Notes: generated by a model from the letters alone, not told the origin. Positions 36,390-50,261 are shown, numbered from the stretch's first letter. The stretch: 64,000 nucleotides of DNA from Unio delphinus (GCA_029339505.1 JAQISU010000026.1:2385501-2449500); one strand, 5' to 3'. Translations and numbers: made by a program.

Positions 36390-39190
36390 CTTCACTTCGA
36401 TGGTCATCACTACTCATATGGACCACCGTGATTGATGAGTATGAAAAGACAAATGCACATACCCAATGGATATTTGCCCTTTGATCAGTAATTACCCATA
36501 GGGACATACCCAAAATACTCGAACTTTAGGTGTTGGCTCAAACGGGGAAGCACGGGAGTACTTGTTTTACAAACAAAGTATTCGAATTCAACCATTCTCT
36601 CAAAATTCGTTTAATGTACTGCTTCTTGGCTGTTAAAGTAATTATATTCAAACTGTAGTATTTGTACATGTCCCAGTAAGAGGTCTTGACTGCAATAATG
36701 TTTTACAGGGTTAAATTACAATGTGGTATGCATTGACCTCTGGCTTCAGGACCAGGAGGTAGTTGTCAACTCGAATAGATAAGACTAATGAAAAATTGGC
36801 TAACAACCAAGCAAACAAATAAGCAACTAGAAATGTGTTCACGCAACACGGATACCGCACCACGGTACGTAAAAGCTGTAAAATCCCAACCAAGCAAAAC
36901 CAAGGTGTGACTGACGATTGATTAACATACGGACGGGTAGAAAAACAGGGTAGACCCCAACCACGCTCACGATGGTGCATAAAAACAAGTAAGGAAAGAC
37001 AGGAAGTAAACTTAACTACTCTAACTGGAAAGTAGCCGGTCATATATAACGCTCAAGACAGACGGAGATGAGCATCGTTAGATCCAGAACAATAAGATTA
37101 TATCACCTGAATTTTGTTGTAAATATAACAAGAACATATTTTCCCAGTCTTAATACAGTTCAATAGATAATAGTATATGTGACTAACGTCATCAACTTCA
37201 AAAATAATATTCTTTCCATTAAACAAAATAATCCCAAAAATAAACACGAAGCGGAACATTTTTAAAAGGATGGTTATTTATCTCCTCTTGCTTTCCGAAA
37301 TCAGCCATGCGTGGTTATAATGCAAATGTATCATATAGAACGTTCTGAAATGACGTCATACTTTATTGACAAGCTCGGCAAGAAGACCACCAATTAATTA
37401 ACCGAGAGTTTCTCTATATTAGGAAGCCTTTAGTGCTTCCGAAAGACCAGTCGATATACTGCATGAAATGATGTTAGACACGATTTACAAAATCACTTAG
37501 GAGATCTCTGATTTATAGCATGAGTGAAAAAATATCATTAAAAATTCATTAAAACTCATTTTTCAATACTAACTGTATAGTTTTCATTACCGTATAAATA
37601 TTATTGACATTTATAAATACTTACGTATATGCCGATGTTTAAGTGGTGTGAAATTCAAGCTGAAAATCCGAAAGAAGAAGGTGTGTGATCAGGGAATCAT
37701 TAGACACTAACAAGTACTATGAATCAATAATTGGCAGGTATGATGTATTTATTCAGCTCGTCTATTTGATATAAAACTTTCCTTTATTGGTTTCATTTGG
37801 TAGAAATCGAGTGTTTGCTTCATATATAATAAAAAGTTTTAAATTTCCACTCTTAATGTTGATAAAATAAAAGAGTGTCCAATTTCCTACGATTTCTTCA
37901 TTTATTAAAAATTAATCAAAAATAAATTTCCTACCTACTGCGTGGATGGTGGTCAAGTGTATTGAAGTGTTACGAAATACAAATTTCGTTAAAGTGTATT
38001 TATATATTATAACATACCTGCAAAATGTATGGTCACATACCTATTTAGCATTATCAAAAGTGATGATAACTGATTAAGCGCAATTTAGGACTGTCAATAT
38101 GCCATAACGGCAACAACAAAAAACGTTTATAGCTGAAAACATTTACGTCAAGGTTCCAAAATTTCAACTATACTTGTGAGTTAACGGGGTACGGTGGGAA
38201 GGCCTATACTGGATATGTTACTATATCAATAAATCGTATCTAGGAATAATAACTGAAAACGTCGACAGATTCTAGTAATTCGTCTCGGAAGAAAAACGAT
38301 GTAGACTATATTCAGAGGTTTTATTACGATGAAATTTTTTTAAGGAATTTTTAGAATGTATGATTTTACATCATAACAGTTTTATGAAACAAATGAATGA
38401 TAACTTCGGCTGCCATTCAACAGTTAAATACATGCACCGTAAAAGAAATGAATGATAATTTCATTTACTACTCAAAGATTAAAGACATGAACCGTAGACA
38501 AAGGAAATCATATAATTTCCTGGGCATTAATATAAAAGCATAAAGTTTTACAAATTAAAGCATACCGTTATAAAATAAAATATTACAGTTATACAATTAA
38601 AATCATACAATTATTTTTTTTAAAAATCACACCGTTATACAAAAGGTAATAATTGGATTCCTAACAGAAACAAGGAAATGTGTCATTGTCTTAACATATA
38701 TTTACTAATATCATGATGAGTGTACTACCTGTTACGTGCTTAGGCTCGAATAAACAGTAACATAGAAAGAGTGAAAATAACAAGCTTGTAAAAACTTAAT
38801 AAACAATTTATTGAGCACAAATATTTTCCAGAAAAGTAAAATAAACTTACGGTTTTAAGAATCAATTCCCGAAATTAATCCAAAAATAACTCAAAATATA
38901 ATCCTCTAGTGAAATTGCAAAAGTCCTGGTAATAAAATGTCCTAATAATTCCAAGTTCGAAATCTTAGTGAAGCATCCAAGGTGGAAGACGATGTAACGT
39001 GATGAAGTCAGTTCTGGTCGTATGAAATTCAATGAGCACAATTATTTTTCAGATAAATAACAAATCAAATATACGTAACATACTCCAAGTACAGTCAGCA
39101 ACAGCCAATGTCAAAATTACTCTTAGTGTCATATGCAATTGCTAGCTTTAATTGACTGCTTTGGAGAAAGGGCGAGGCGAATAATGCCAA
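36390..39190. other. anonymous AT-rich sequence
   Basis: One 110-codon minus-strand frame (36711-37043) lacks any motif. No gene recognised in 2.8 kb. Confidence 0.5.
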
Positions 39191-39191
39191 T

Positions 39192-39192
<1 letters not shown>

Positions 39193-39263
<71 letters not shown>
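39193..39263. repeat. (CT)n microsatellite
   Basis: Pure CT tract of about 70 bp. Confidence 0.97.
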
Positions 39264-39267
<4 letters not shown>

Positions 39268-39269
39268 AT

Positions 39270-40197
39270 TAGTCATTGTTATCCTGATGCAATATGTTTC
39301 AGTATGTGTATGATGTAAGGAGAGGGCTACTTAAAGTTGTTAGAACTTGTGCCCAATCACATTGTATCTTATTATGACAATAAAATAACATCATTCAATT
39401 AAGGATTGTTTGATAAATGAAAAATACTTCATATGGTGATGAATATCAATCAGGAGTCAGGTTTCTCAGACATTAAACACATTTCTCCCTTTCACTTTAC
39501 TTTTATTTTCATCTCGTATAATCCCCTCTTCTTTATTTTGGCGTTTTAACTGAAACGAAAATCAAAAACCACGTAAACGTCACTGGATATGAAAGAACTC
39601 TTTAACGCTGAAGTTCATCATTTGCAGACCACGTGCCTGCACATGCTACAGCAAAATAGCAACCACTGACGTACCCTGTATAGTGTTTGTACTAATTATA
39701 AGTGTTGCCTGATTGAATTCTCTCTTATGTATTTATTTAAATCAATAGGAGGAATCCAGTCGTTGCTAATTATAAACTTGTTAATAATGGTTTCGGGTAA
39801 AAAGCATGAAATTTCTTAAAGTTCAATAACAAAAAAGGAAAAATTAAATAAATATATAAATTATATAAAATAAAATGTATACGCAGTTATGCAAGTGAGC
39901 AAATATATTAGAGATTCAGATAAATATTAAACAGTTCATTTTATTTTGCAAATTTATTAAATTGAAAATAAAAGTCGTATTGGTCGTCGAAAGTTTCGCT
40001 TGCCACAATCAACCGGAATAAGGTCATTTCAATGAAAAACTCAACAACAATAACAACAAAAACAAAAGAAAACAATTAATTGCTTCACTGGAAAATATAG
40101 CAAGGAAAATAACATTACTATTTCAAAAGGAAAGGATAGATTTAGTGCGGTGTTTTACGGCACATTAACGCAAACATATATATTAGTGCAACGTGCC

Positions 40198-40245
<48 letters not shown>

Positions 40246-41290
40246 GCATTAATGACTGTAATAGAATCAATTCTCAAGAGAAATTATGTACTTAAGTAGT
40301 CCATAGCAATTGATGATGCGTTTAGAATGATTTTTATACACTGGAATAAAGATTATTCTGTTTTCAAATGCTTCTTTTGTTTAAACATAAAATAAGTAAT
40401 TAAGAATGGCTTGAATATCAAAGGATGATTTTCACTTTGCGTTATTATCATCGTCATGCTTTAGTAGTGCAGAAAAAAGTAATATTTTGTGACAGACGCC
40501 AATTCTTGATTCATTCAACGCATCGACAATCACATAGTATAAAATAACATCGTTTGTACAAACTAATCAACGGAATGACTGTTAAGTTATTTGTATGCTG
40601 ATTTATCAAGCAAACCAAACACTGTAAACTCCGCATGTTGTCCGCATACCACGTGGACTTGTGATATATTTTTATATCTGTCAAAACTCTAGCAAAGATA
40701 TGTTATTAAAGCATTTGAATCAAACGACCACATAAATAAAAAATAATTAAATAAACAAATTATTAAATACTTAGAAATACGTTTATTGCCATGATCATTT
40801 TCTAGTCTGCGAATCCAAATTATATTCAACACACTGTCTGGCATGCTCTCACTGTTTGTTTAGTTTCATATTCCACCTAGATCAATTAAACATGTCTAGA
40901 ATATTTAAACAAATATTTACAACGGACAGTAAATATAAGGAATCTTAAAGTTAATAGCATCCACTTCCTCATATGTTTTGTCATTTCCATTTGTTCTTGT
41001 ATTCATGGTGAGAATTCTTTTTCATCGAGAACATATTAGTTAAATTTTGCATTTTGAAGTTGCGGTAATATGACATATATATATATATAAATAGGTCGAA
41101 TCCAACTGCAAACAAAAAAGACCACGATCTTCCGTCGCATATTACAGGTCAGGGTGTATGTTGTTTGTTCTTTGTCGTTTAGGTGACTCTTGTCGGAAAC
41201 TCTGTATTGTATCCATCTTGAAATGAATGGATGTACTGCTAACATGTTTTTTGCAATCGATTTCGCAGTGTTTCCAGTAAACACACGCAC
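39270..41290. other. anonymous sequence with short (TA)n(TG)n tract
   Basis: A TA/TG tract lies at 40197-40244. Otherwise no recognisable feature. Confidence 0.5.
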
Positions 41291-41295
41291 GTGCA

Positions 41296-41298
<3 letters not shown>

Positions 41299-41337
<39 letters not shown>
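41299..41337. repeat. (CA)n microsatellite at the left edge of unit 1
   Basis: Pure CA tract immediately left of the duplicated unit. Confidence 0.95.
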
Positions 41338-41338
<1 letters not shown>

Positions 41339-41440
41339 CTAATTATTGTGTATAATGCTGCATGATCGTGAAAATTTTCGTAAATGATTATACGTTCACG
41401 ATTGATATCACTGTATAACTTTCGTCACTGCGACGTGCTT

Positions 41441-41520
41441 AAATATAAGAGGCCGACTTCTCACAAACACTCACATGCTAGACACTTGGTAGTGGTAACA
41501 GTTGTCTGCCTCTCTGGTCA
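41441..41520 (+). promoter_or_regulatory. core promoter of secreted-peptide exon A
   Basis: AAATATAAG at 41441-41449 is followed by GAGGCCGACTTCTCA and an A/C-rich start region about 30 nt on. The whole block from ATTATACGTTCACGATTG through the leader is preserved in copy B, with the TATA-like box among the conserved parts. Confidence 0.6.
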
Positions 41521-41579
41521 ACAAGCTTGTCTCTCTGACGCTCATTACTTGCCAAACAATTTATATTAAGTGCAGAAGG

Positions 41580-41676
41580 ATGAAGGAACTATTTGTTGTG
41601 ACCTTTTGTCTCCTTCTTGTAGTAGTTTTGGAAACTCGTGGATTCCCGTATTCAGATTTTCAGGATGATATTTTCG
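41580..41676 (+). CDS. secreted small protein, first exon (copy A)
   Basis: The ATG at 41580 encodes MKELFVV followed by a strongly hydrophobic stretch and LETRG, a classic signal peptide cleaved near residue 21. The mature start is FPYSDFQDDIF. A phase-1 donor (TTCG|GTAAAT, GT at 41677) ends the exon after 97 nt. Copy B (50262-50358) has the same length, phase and signal peptide with four changed residues, which supports a real coding exon. The architecture (TATA promoter, about 100-nt leader, signal-peptide exon with a phase-1 intron) is common for small secreted peptides, neuropeptides and gland products. I do not recognise the family and assign no function. An upstream in-frame ATG at 41502 is less likely because the extension is not conserved. 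Later exons were not identified; the following kilobases are minisatellite-rich. Confidence 0.68.
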
Positions 41677-41868
41677 GTAAATATTATCTTTCAGCTTTGT
41701 TTGAAAAGGCTGAGTTTCTTTCGATGAATTTCATGTCAAAATTGGATATAAAGAAACATATTTTGTGATATTTTATTTATTGCTGAACTCTTTCACTTCA
41801 CACCATTTTAGTCTTTATTTTCATGAATTTTAATTTCATTTGTATATTGTGATGCATTTAAACCTTAA

Positions 41869-42143
41869 TTTGTTTGTTTGTTTGATTAGGATTTTCAACG
41901 TAGCTTTAACAATTTTTCAGTCTTATTGCTACGATGTCTGCAGTGAGGCAGTGTATAGTGATGTCTAGCACTGGGGCATTATGCCGCAGACATGTAGCAT
42001 GATGTCCCACCCAATCACATTATCCTGACACCAGGCCGACCAGTCATAACACTAACCTTTGGTATGACTCAGCCAGTGATCGTACCCACAACCTCCAACT
42101 TCCGCGGCGGACGCTCTAACCACTAGGCCACCGGAACAGTCAT
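41869..42143 (-). mobile_element. tRNA-derived SINE, family 2, inserted in unit 1 only
   Basis: Minus-strand copy with a (CAAA)n-type tail at its left edge and the tRNA head near 42105-42138 (TGGCCTAGTGGTTAGAGCG). Flanking direct repeats ATTTAAACCTTAA (41856-41868) and ATTTACACCTTAA (42144-42156) are its target duplication. Unit 2 shows the empty site at 50557-50570, so insertion post-dates the segmental duplication. Confidence 0.92.
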
Positions 42144-42449
42144 ATTTACACCTTAAAGAGAAAGAATACGCAAAAGTTTTTTTAAAAAAATATTTTCGTC
42201 AACTATTGATGATTTTAAGATTATGATGCAAAATTTGTATAGCCATTAGGATACACCATCAGGAGATTGTGCAGTTGTTGCATCGTTTAGTTTGATTATC
42301 TTTCTGTACTTTGTTTTCTTTGTTGTTGTTGTGGATTGGTGGAGTGAATGTGTTGTTTACGGAAGAACAACATATAGTGCCAACGCAATTGGTAACTGAT
42401 ATGTTTTTTTTTTTTTTGCGGAGTGGGATAAAACCATTAATTTAACTCA

Positions 42450-42626
42450 CGATAGGCTGGCTTTACATGGCGGCCAGTATAACTAGTGGAGGAAGAACCC
42501 AGGAAAATTCTGGCAGGTTTTCTCACATTGTCTGACCCCAAAACTCGAACCCACGCTTACAGAGGTGAGATGGCAGTGATCGGAAAAGACGAGCGCTTTA
42601 AACCGTTAGGTCACTCAGGGACCCGG
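42450..42626 (-). mobile_element. tRNA-derived SINE, family 1 (unit 1 copy)
   Basis: A box TGACCTAACGG (about 42605), B box GGGTTCGAGTTTTGG (42538-42553), body ending GGTTCTTCCTCCACTAGTT. The same insertion with the same flanks is present in unit 2, so it pre-dates the duplication. Confidence 0.85.
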
Positions 42627-43559
42627 TAGCCGATATAAGTTGATCCTAGAGCTTGCGATTATTACCTTCTAGTGTCGTCTTGCTCTTTTATTATTGTTAC
42701 CAATCTACGATCTTAAACTATGTAACGGAATGGGACAAAACCGAGAAGATTAGTAAAATTCAACAAAGAATTTATTTCCCTAGAATACAAAGAGAAATTT
42801 GGAAAGACACAATATTGTGAAATAAAACCCAAATAATCCTAAATTTTCTATAAAAAGTTCCAAAGTATAGAATGTTCCAAATGAATTCCAATACTCTTTA
42901 ACGTGTTGTTTTACTAATAGTCTTGAATGAGTTGATGTGCCAATAGTATTAATGTACAGCAATGATATAATGCAGAATGTCTTTAAAAGAGTCGGCAAGA
43001 ATCCCAAGGTAGTATTGTATTTCAAAAAGTCAATGAATACTTAGCATTTTATATGAATATTTTGAATAAAGGAGTACACTCAACTTGCATTTGAACACAA
43101 CCAAAAGCGATTCCATACACTGATATTAAAACAGGACTGAACATTTATTTACCTTCTCGTTCATATACACCTGACAACGAAAAGCCCAGGATGTGGTTAA
43201 AAATTCAAATGGAAAAGTCCAGCAAATTCTTAAAGATCAGATCTTAAACTTAAATTCAAGTGAACATCATGATAAGAATTATGCAGACAATGGCTTTTCG
43301 AGGGGAAAACACAGGTCTTGAACATAGATCTAGTAACATCTTTAAGAAACGACAAAAGTCATATAAGCCAAAACTCTACCCTAAATCACTGACAAATGTC
43401 AAGAACACGAGATAAATTAAAACTACATAACACATTGTTTTCGTTCTTTCTCTATCATTTTTTTATGTTTCTTTACGAATATGTGCAACAAATTCTCTTT
43501 CAAATAGGAGAAAAGGTAATTTATTTGCTGGCAATACTTTGACTTTCTCTATATATAAT

Positions 43560-44490
43560 AGCTTTCTATATATTCCCATATATAAAACTGATCATGACAT
43601 ATATTTCTATTTACACGTAAAGCTGATCATGATAACTATTCTCCTAACAAGTCACACTGATCGTGATATATATTTCTCCTTACACGTAAAGTTGATCATA
43701 ATAACTATTCTCCTAATAAGTCAAACTGATCGTGATATATATTTCTCCTTACATGTAAAGCTGATCATGATAAATATTCTCCTAACAAGTCAAACTGATC
43801 GTGATATATATTTCTCCTTACACGTAAAGCTGATCATGATAACTATTCTCCTAATAAGTCAAACTGATCGTGATATAAATTTCTCCTTACACGTAAAGCT
43901 GATCATGATAGTATATTTCTCCTTACACGTAAAGCTGATCATGATAACTATTATCCTAGTAAGTCAAACTAATCGTGATATATATTTCTTCTTACACGTA
44001 AAGCTGATCATGATAAATATTCTCCTAATAAGTCAAACTGATCATGATATATATTTCTCCTTACACGTAAAGCTGATCATGATAACTCTTCTCCTAATAA
44101 GTCAAACTGATCGTGATATATATTTCTCCTTACACGTAAAGCTGATCATGAGACATATTCTCCTTACACATAAAACTGATCATGACATCTATTTTCCCTA
44201 CACGTAAAGCTGATCATGACATTTATGTTTCCTGCACGTAAAACTGATCATGACATCTATTTTTTCTACACGTAAAACTGATCATGACATCTATTTTTCC
44301 TACACGTTGAACTGATCATGACATCTATTTTTCCTACACGTAAAACTGATCATGACATATGTTTTTCCTACACGTAGAACTGATCATGACATCTATTTGT
44401 CCTACACGTAGAACTGATCATGACATCAAATTTTCCCTTCACGTAAAACTGATCATGACATCTATTTTCCTACACGTAGAACTGATGATG
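43560..44490. repeat. 34/69-bp minisatellite (TGATCATGA type), unit 1
   Basis: About 25 units near 34 bp, each with TGATCATGA or TGATCGTGA and usually TACACGTAAA. In the left two-thirds, two variants alternate to make a 69-bp dimer; the right third is a simpler 34-bp form. Because 69 is divisible by three, one frame stays open for 222 codons (43539-44207); I treat that as an artefact. Confidence 0.93.
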
Positions 44491-44852
44491 ATGTTTCAAT
44501 AGCTCTTTATAGAAAATGTTAAGTATGACTGACTTATAGAATCTAAGACTTTGTAGTCAATATAACATGTATGAGATAAATATAGTTTCAATTTTTTTAT
44601 TTGTCAATAGAAACTTTCCAAAACTTAAAACCTGAGGTTATGTTCAAGGACGACCTTGTTTCTCTTTGATGTTATTGGTTGTATTTTAAATATTCTCTAA
44701 GGCAAATGTTTAAGTTGAAATACTGAGATGTTGATCTATAACAGAGATTCAGAGAATAAGCAGACAACAGAAGTCTAGTCGGTAAATCTTTAAACATTTA
44801 TGTGTTTATGTACTTTTCAAGCAACTGGCTAGGAATGAAAGCTCGCGTACCT

Positions 44853-44890
<38 letters not shown>

Positions 44891-44899
44891 ACACACACT
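44853..44899. repeat. (CA)n microsatellite (shared by both units)
   Basis: CA tract with two GCAC interruptions; corresponds to 53529-53564 in unit 2. Confidence 0.95.
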
Positions 44900-46500
44900 G
44901 AATGAGATCATTTTATGCCTTTTGCGTTGACTGCCAGAATAAACATCGTTTGTAAATAGTGTCCATTTTGTACTGCCTTCAACTGTTAAAATATCTCCAT
45001 CAATGTCACATCTGTTGACGTGTCATCACTTATACCAACTTATGTGTTCAGGCTGTTGAAACTAATTATTTCCTATTATTTATTTTTATTAAAAATTGCA
45101 GAAATAATGTTTCAAATTAGACGTGAGGATATTTCATTTATGATTGAAACGTCAAAGAGTGTTTTTTTTTCAACATCTATTTTAGTTAGGTTCTAATCTT
45201 CACACATTCAGCTGCCAAACAGATACCATATTGTAAAATCATAAATACGATTTCCACAGATTATCTTTCAAAAGAGTCGAAGTTATTTAAATCGCAACGG
45301 AAATATACGATGGTGTTTCGATTTCTCGAACAGTTTGAGGGTCGGTCCACAGATAATACTTACTTTTGTCAGTACACTATATTTAGCATCTATTAAATAA
45401 AGAAAACGAATCGTGCCAGAGTAGCAATGCAAAGTTTTTTAAAAGTGTAATTAATAAATTACAAAATATACAGAAAGTACAAATTTGTCGGCTCGTTTTC
45501 TTACAATTTACTTCTGCAGTCCAGGAAGTGAAAATTACCAAGTAGAGCTAGCATTTGTTTGAGTGGTGCACATCTAAGGTCTAGCTGTATACTCTATAAC
45601 ATAACGTATACCTATCAAATCATACACCAATATAATTAACAGTTAGTTTAACAATACCAAAGACATACAAATATTTTAAATAGCCAGAATAACGAGTGAA
45701 GAAACATTGAAAATTCTTCTTTTCAAATTAAACCCTATGCATTTTACCAAACTATAGAGAGCCGCTTGCAACTCTTGCAACCGAATAGTTTTCATCACAA
45801 AATTACAGAAATAACATGTGGATGCATTTCGTTGATGGTTGAAATACATCTTCTATTATTATTTTCAATACTTATACATTTTTATCATCTATTCATCCGT
45901 GCACATCTAGCCAAAACTTTCCAATTTTTTGAAATGTCACAATAAATACCATCGGGTTCTTTTCAGAGAGTCAAAATTATTCGATTACGTTCCGACTGCA
46001 GAGCGCATCTGACATAAATTGTGTAACGTCATGCGCTACAATATACAGATTGATACCATCCTCCGTCAGTGAAATATTGCACGCGTGCTAACCTGGTATC
46101 AGCCATGTATGCAACTAACACTTTAGCGGTTAATTTCGCAAGAAAATGTTCCATCACTGACTCTTGCGCTCAAGAGTTTAGTAAATTTAATTTAGTATCT
46201 TAAGGAAGTCATTATTTGTTGCCCCAAGATAGATCATAATTTGCAGAAAATATCCAACCTCTGAATTTCATTTCGTGAGGAGCAACTAATTAAAAATAGC
46301 CATTTGCCCAGCAATGTGTGTCTTAAAGGTGTTACATTTGAGAAGGTGATTGCTTTTTAAGAGTGCGGCTTATCAAAACGTTTGATTTTTGTAATGTAAT
46401 GATTGGCTTCACTTTGCCTTTATCGTTGTTTTGCATGCTTTATTAGTGATGCCTAACCTCACTTTGCACTATGTAGCTATGATTGTGCTGATGTGCCATT
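44900..46500. other. anonymous duplicated sequence
   Basis: Collinear with 53570-57590 in unit 2 apart from expanded arrays. A splice-acceptor-like TTCTTTTCAG ends at 45966 and is conserved at 55389, but downstream frames are not both open. No gene is called. Confidence 0.5.
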
Positions 46501-46504
46501 AAGC

Positions 46505-46535
<31 letters not shown>

Positions 46536-46570
46536 ACACATACAAGCATACATATAATATATATGTATAT

Positions 46571-46641
<71 letters not shown>
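46505..46641. repeat. (CA)n-(TA)n compound microsatellite
   Basis: CA tract at 46505-46545, then mixed sequence, then about 70 bp of TA. Confidence 0.95.
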
Positions 46642-46644
<3 letters not shown>

Positions 46645-47500
46645 CGGCCTAGAAATCAGAGTGAATCTTTTCTTTAAATTCCAAGTTTTAAAATGTTACT
46701 TCATATTTCTAGATGTATCAGATTGTGCCATAATATTTCCTGATGGCATCTTGAAATGGTAAAATCAATGAATGCATATTACATGTTTTGGATCTTATCA
46801 ATTAAATGTCTAATCAAGTAGTCCAAAGCAAAAGCATCATCCGTAATACTCGTGCCAGCTTTAATTTTAGACTGGGATTCAATGTTTACATTAAAGATTC
46901 AACCCTGAAACTGAATTTTCATAACAAGTTTTCTTGATGTGCATAAAAACATTTTGCATATGTAGTTTTATACATCGCGCATGTTTCGATTTTTATATAT
47001 CTGAAATATATACTCGGCCATTTACTGAGAAAAATACCCTAAAGAAAGTTATATTTTTTTAAAACAATGACGCCAGCACTATTACATATATGCATTAACA
47101 GTTTGACCGTCTGAAATATATAATTATCTTGATCCCCTTTATTCGAACGTTCCGGTGCTGGCCAAAAACGATATCCATATGTGGGCCGACGGAGCTGATC
47201 AAGAAATCAATAGTTTTGCACAAAACTTTGTTAAAATAACTAACTTAATTTATAAATGCATGATTTTTAAACCTAAAACTCTATGTGATGTGTTTTTTAT
47301 TTCTTCTCTTAAACAATCTTGAACTGTGTTGGTCGTACACTTACAGTGATGTCAAAACAAATATGGACTCTCCCACACATACTATTTTTCAGTAATATCC
47401 AATCGGTTGCCGGTTGCTTTTGCACACATATTTAGTATTAATGTCTGATCAGTCTGTGTCGTAATAATGACTTTTGTTAATATATTCCAAAGTTTAGTCA
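46645..47500. other. anonymous sequence
   Basis: No gene or repeat recognised. Confidence 0.5.
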
Positions 47501-47504
47501 AAAG

Positions 47505-48130
47505 TCATACTAAAATGAATTGTGTTCTTCGAGTATTAAATATGGCTGTGCTCTTTGAATATTAAATATGATTGTGTTTTTTAGTATTAAATAGAGTTGC
47601 TTTATTTGAGTATTGAATAGTATTGTATCCTTAAAGTATTAAATAGTGCCGTGTTCTTTTGGTATTGAAAAAGGTTGGGTTCTTTGAATATTAAAAAGGG
47701 CCATGTTCTTGGAGCATTAAATAGGGTTGTGTTTTTGAGCATTAAGAAGGGCCATATACTTTGAGCATTAAATAGGTTTGTGTTTTTGAGCATTAAATAT
47801 GGCCGTATTCTTTGAGCATTAAATATGGTTGGGTTTTTGAGCATTAAATAGGGCCGTATTCTTTGAGCATTAAATAGGGTTGTGTTTTTTAGCATTAAAT
47901 AGGGCCGTGTTCTTTGGGTATTGAAAAAGGTTGGGTTCTTTGAATATTAAAAAGGGCCATGTTCTTTGAGCATTAAATAGGGTTGTGTTTTTTAGCATTA
48001 AATAGGGTCGTATTCTTTGAGCATTAAATAGGGTTGTGTTTTTTAGCATTAAATAGGGCCGTTTTCTTTGAGCATTAAATAGGGTTGGATTTTTGAGCAT
48101 CAAATAGGACTGTATTCTTTCAGTGTTATA
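47505..48130. repeat. 25/51-bp minisatellite (AGCATTAAATAGGG type)
   Basis: About two dozen 25-26-bp monomers in alternating forms (GCATTAAATAGGGTTGTG and GCATTAAATAGGGCCGTATT) make a 51-bp dimer. As 51 is divisible by three, minus-strand frames stay open through it (47602-47895, 47870-48166). No counterpart was seen in unit 2. Confidence 0.93.
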
Positions 48131-48301
48131 ATAGTGGTAACCTACAAAATAATCATATGAACACATGGAATGTTAACACAGTTAGGAACTGAGACGGATA
48201 CATACATGTCAATATGTCTATGTTAGTAAGTCTACTCTCCAGGATATAAAGGTTACGTTTGCCAAAATCCTAATAAAGCGTTGAATTTGTAATTTTGTTA
48301 C

Positions 48302-49105
<804 letters not shown>

Positions 49106-49106
49106 A

Positions 49107-49110
<4 letters not shown>

Positions 49111-49156
<46 letters not shown>
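49111..49156. repeat. (TA)n microsatellite
   Basis: TA tract closing unit 1. Confidence 0.95.
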
Positions 49157-49164
49157 CTTGTCTG

Positions 49165-49254
49165 GAGCTTCTCGTGAATCGGCATGGTTTGGATCCCCAG
49201 CCGAGTCAAACCAAAGTCTTACAAAAAATGGTACTAACAGCTACCTCGCTTGGC
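49165..49254 (+). mobile_element. SINE family 2 fragment
   Basis: Covers only the B box (GGTTTGGATCCCC) and the following CAGCCGAGTCAAACCAAAG and ACAGCTACCTCGCTTGG segment. Both ends are lost to flanking microsatellites. Confidence 0.75.
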
Positions 49255-49259
49255 TTTTT

Positions 49260-49275
49260 TATGTATGTATGTATA

Positions 49276-49369
<94 letters not shown>

Positions 49370-49460
49370 TATACATACATACATACATACATACATACAT
49401 ACATACATACATACATACATACATACATACATACATACATACATACATACATACATACAT
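49260..49460. repeat. (ATGT)-(TA)n-(ACAT)n inverted compound repeat
   Basis: ATGTATGTATGTATAAGATA at 49260-49279 is the exact inverse of TATCTTATACATACATACAT starting about 49365. About 86 bp of TA lies between them and more ACAT follows to 49460. Confidence 0.93.
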
Positions 49461-49543
49461 CAAGCTTTTCTGACATGAAGACGTGATCCAGCAATCACAA
49501 TCGAATTACTATGATCATTTTATTTTTCTTTTATAACTTTCAG

Positions 49544-49546
<3 letters not shown>

Positions 49547-49631
<85 letters not shown>
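49547..49631. repeat. (TA)n microsatellite
   Basis: Pure TA tract. Confidence 0.97.
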
Positions 49632-49633
<2 letters not shown>

Positions 49634-50123
49634 TTAACTAGAAAACAAAAGAAATTGATTAACAGAATTACATATCAAACCTAAATATGAAGATGAGAAT
49701 AGAGGATTATGACAGAGTTGGAAAATGAGTTTTTTTGTGGGTAGTAATAGTAATATAAAATAATCATTTCAGAACATCATTCAGTGTTATTCAGCAAATT
49801 TGATATGACCTAAAAAAAAAAAAAAATCCAATTATTTAGGTACATCACAAAAGCTGCAAAACAGGCCTGAACGAACCGCGCTATGTCCACCCCTAACAGA
49901 ACGTTCCATCCTTTTATACAATGGGCTACCTACCACAGACCGTACTGGTTCAAATCTGTTACAAAATACCACAATACATTTTGTTTTCTTGCTGGTTGAA
50001 AGTACGTACCTATACGGTAAATTCTTGTTTATGATACTGCATGATTTATGAAAATGTTTGTAAATGATTATACGTTCACGATTGATATCACTGTACACCG
50101 CCTTTCGTCACTGCAACTGGCTT

Positions 50124-50200
50124 AAATATAGGAGGCCGACTTCTCAATATCACTCACATGCTAGACACTGGTTGTGGTAACAGTCGTCTGCCTCTCTGGT
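50124..50200 (+). promoter_or_regulatory. core promoter of secreted-peptide exon B
   Basis: AAATATAGG at 50124-50132 followed by AGGCCGACTTCTCA, matching copy A almost base for base through the leader. Confidence 0.6.
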
Positions 50201-50261
50201 CAACAAGCGTTTCTCTCTGACGCTCAATACTTGCCAAACAATTTCGATTATGGGCAGAATG

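Noticed and set aside
43539..44207. 222-codon open frame with repeated ISQTDRDIYFSLHVKLIM-type units
   Set aside because: It lies wholly inside a 69-bp minisatellite whose period is divisible by three. The homologous array in unit 2 does not keep the frame, and there is no promoter or splice context.
47602..48166. Two repetitive minus-strand frames of about 97 codons
   Set aside because: Products of the 51-bp minisatellite. Kept only as a low-priority observation.
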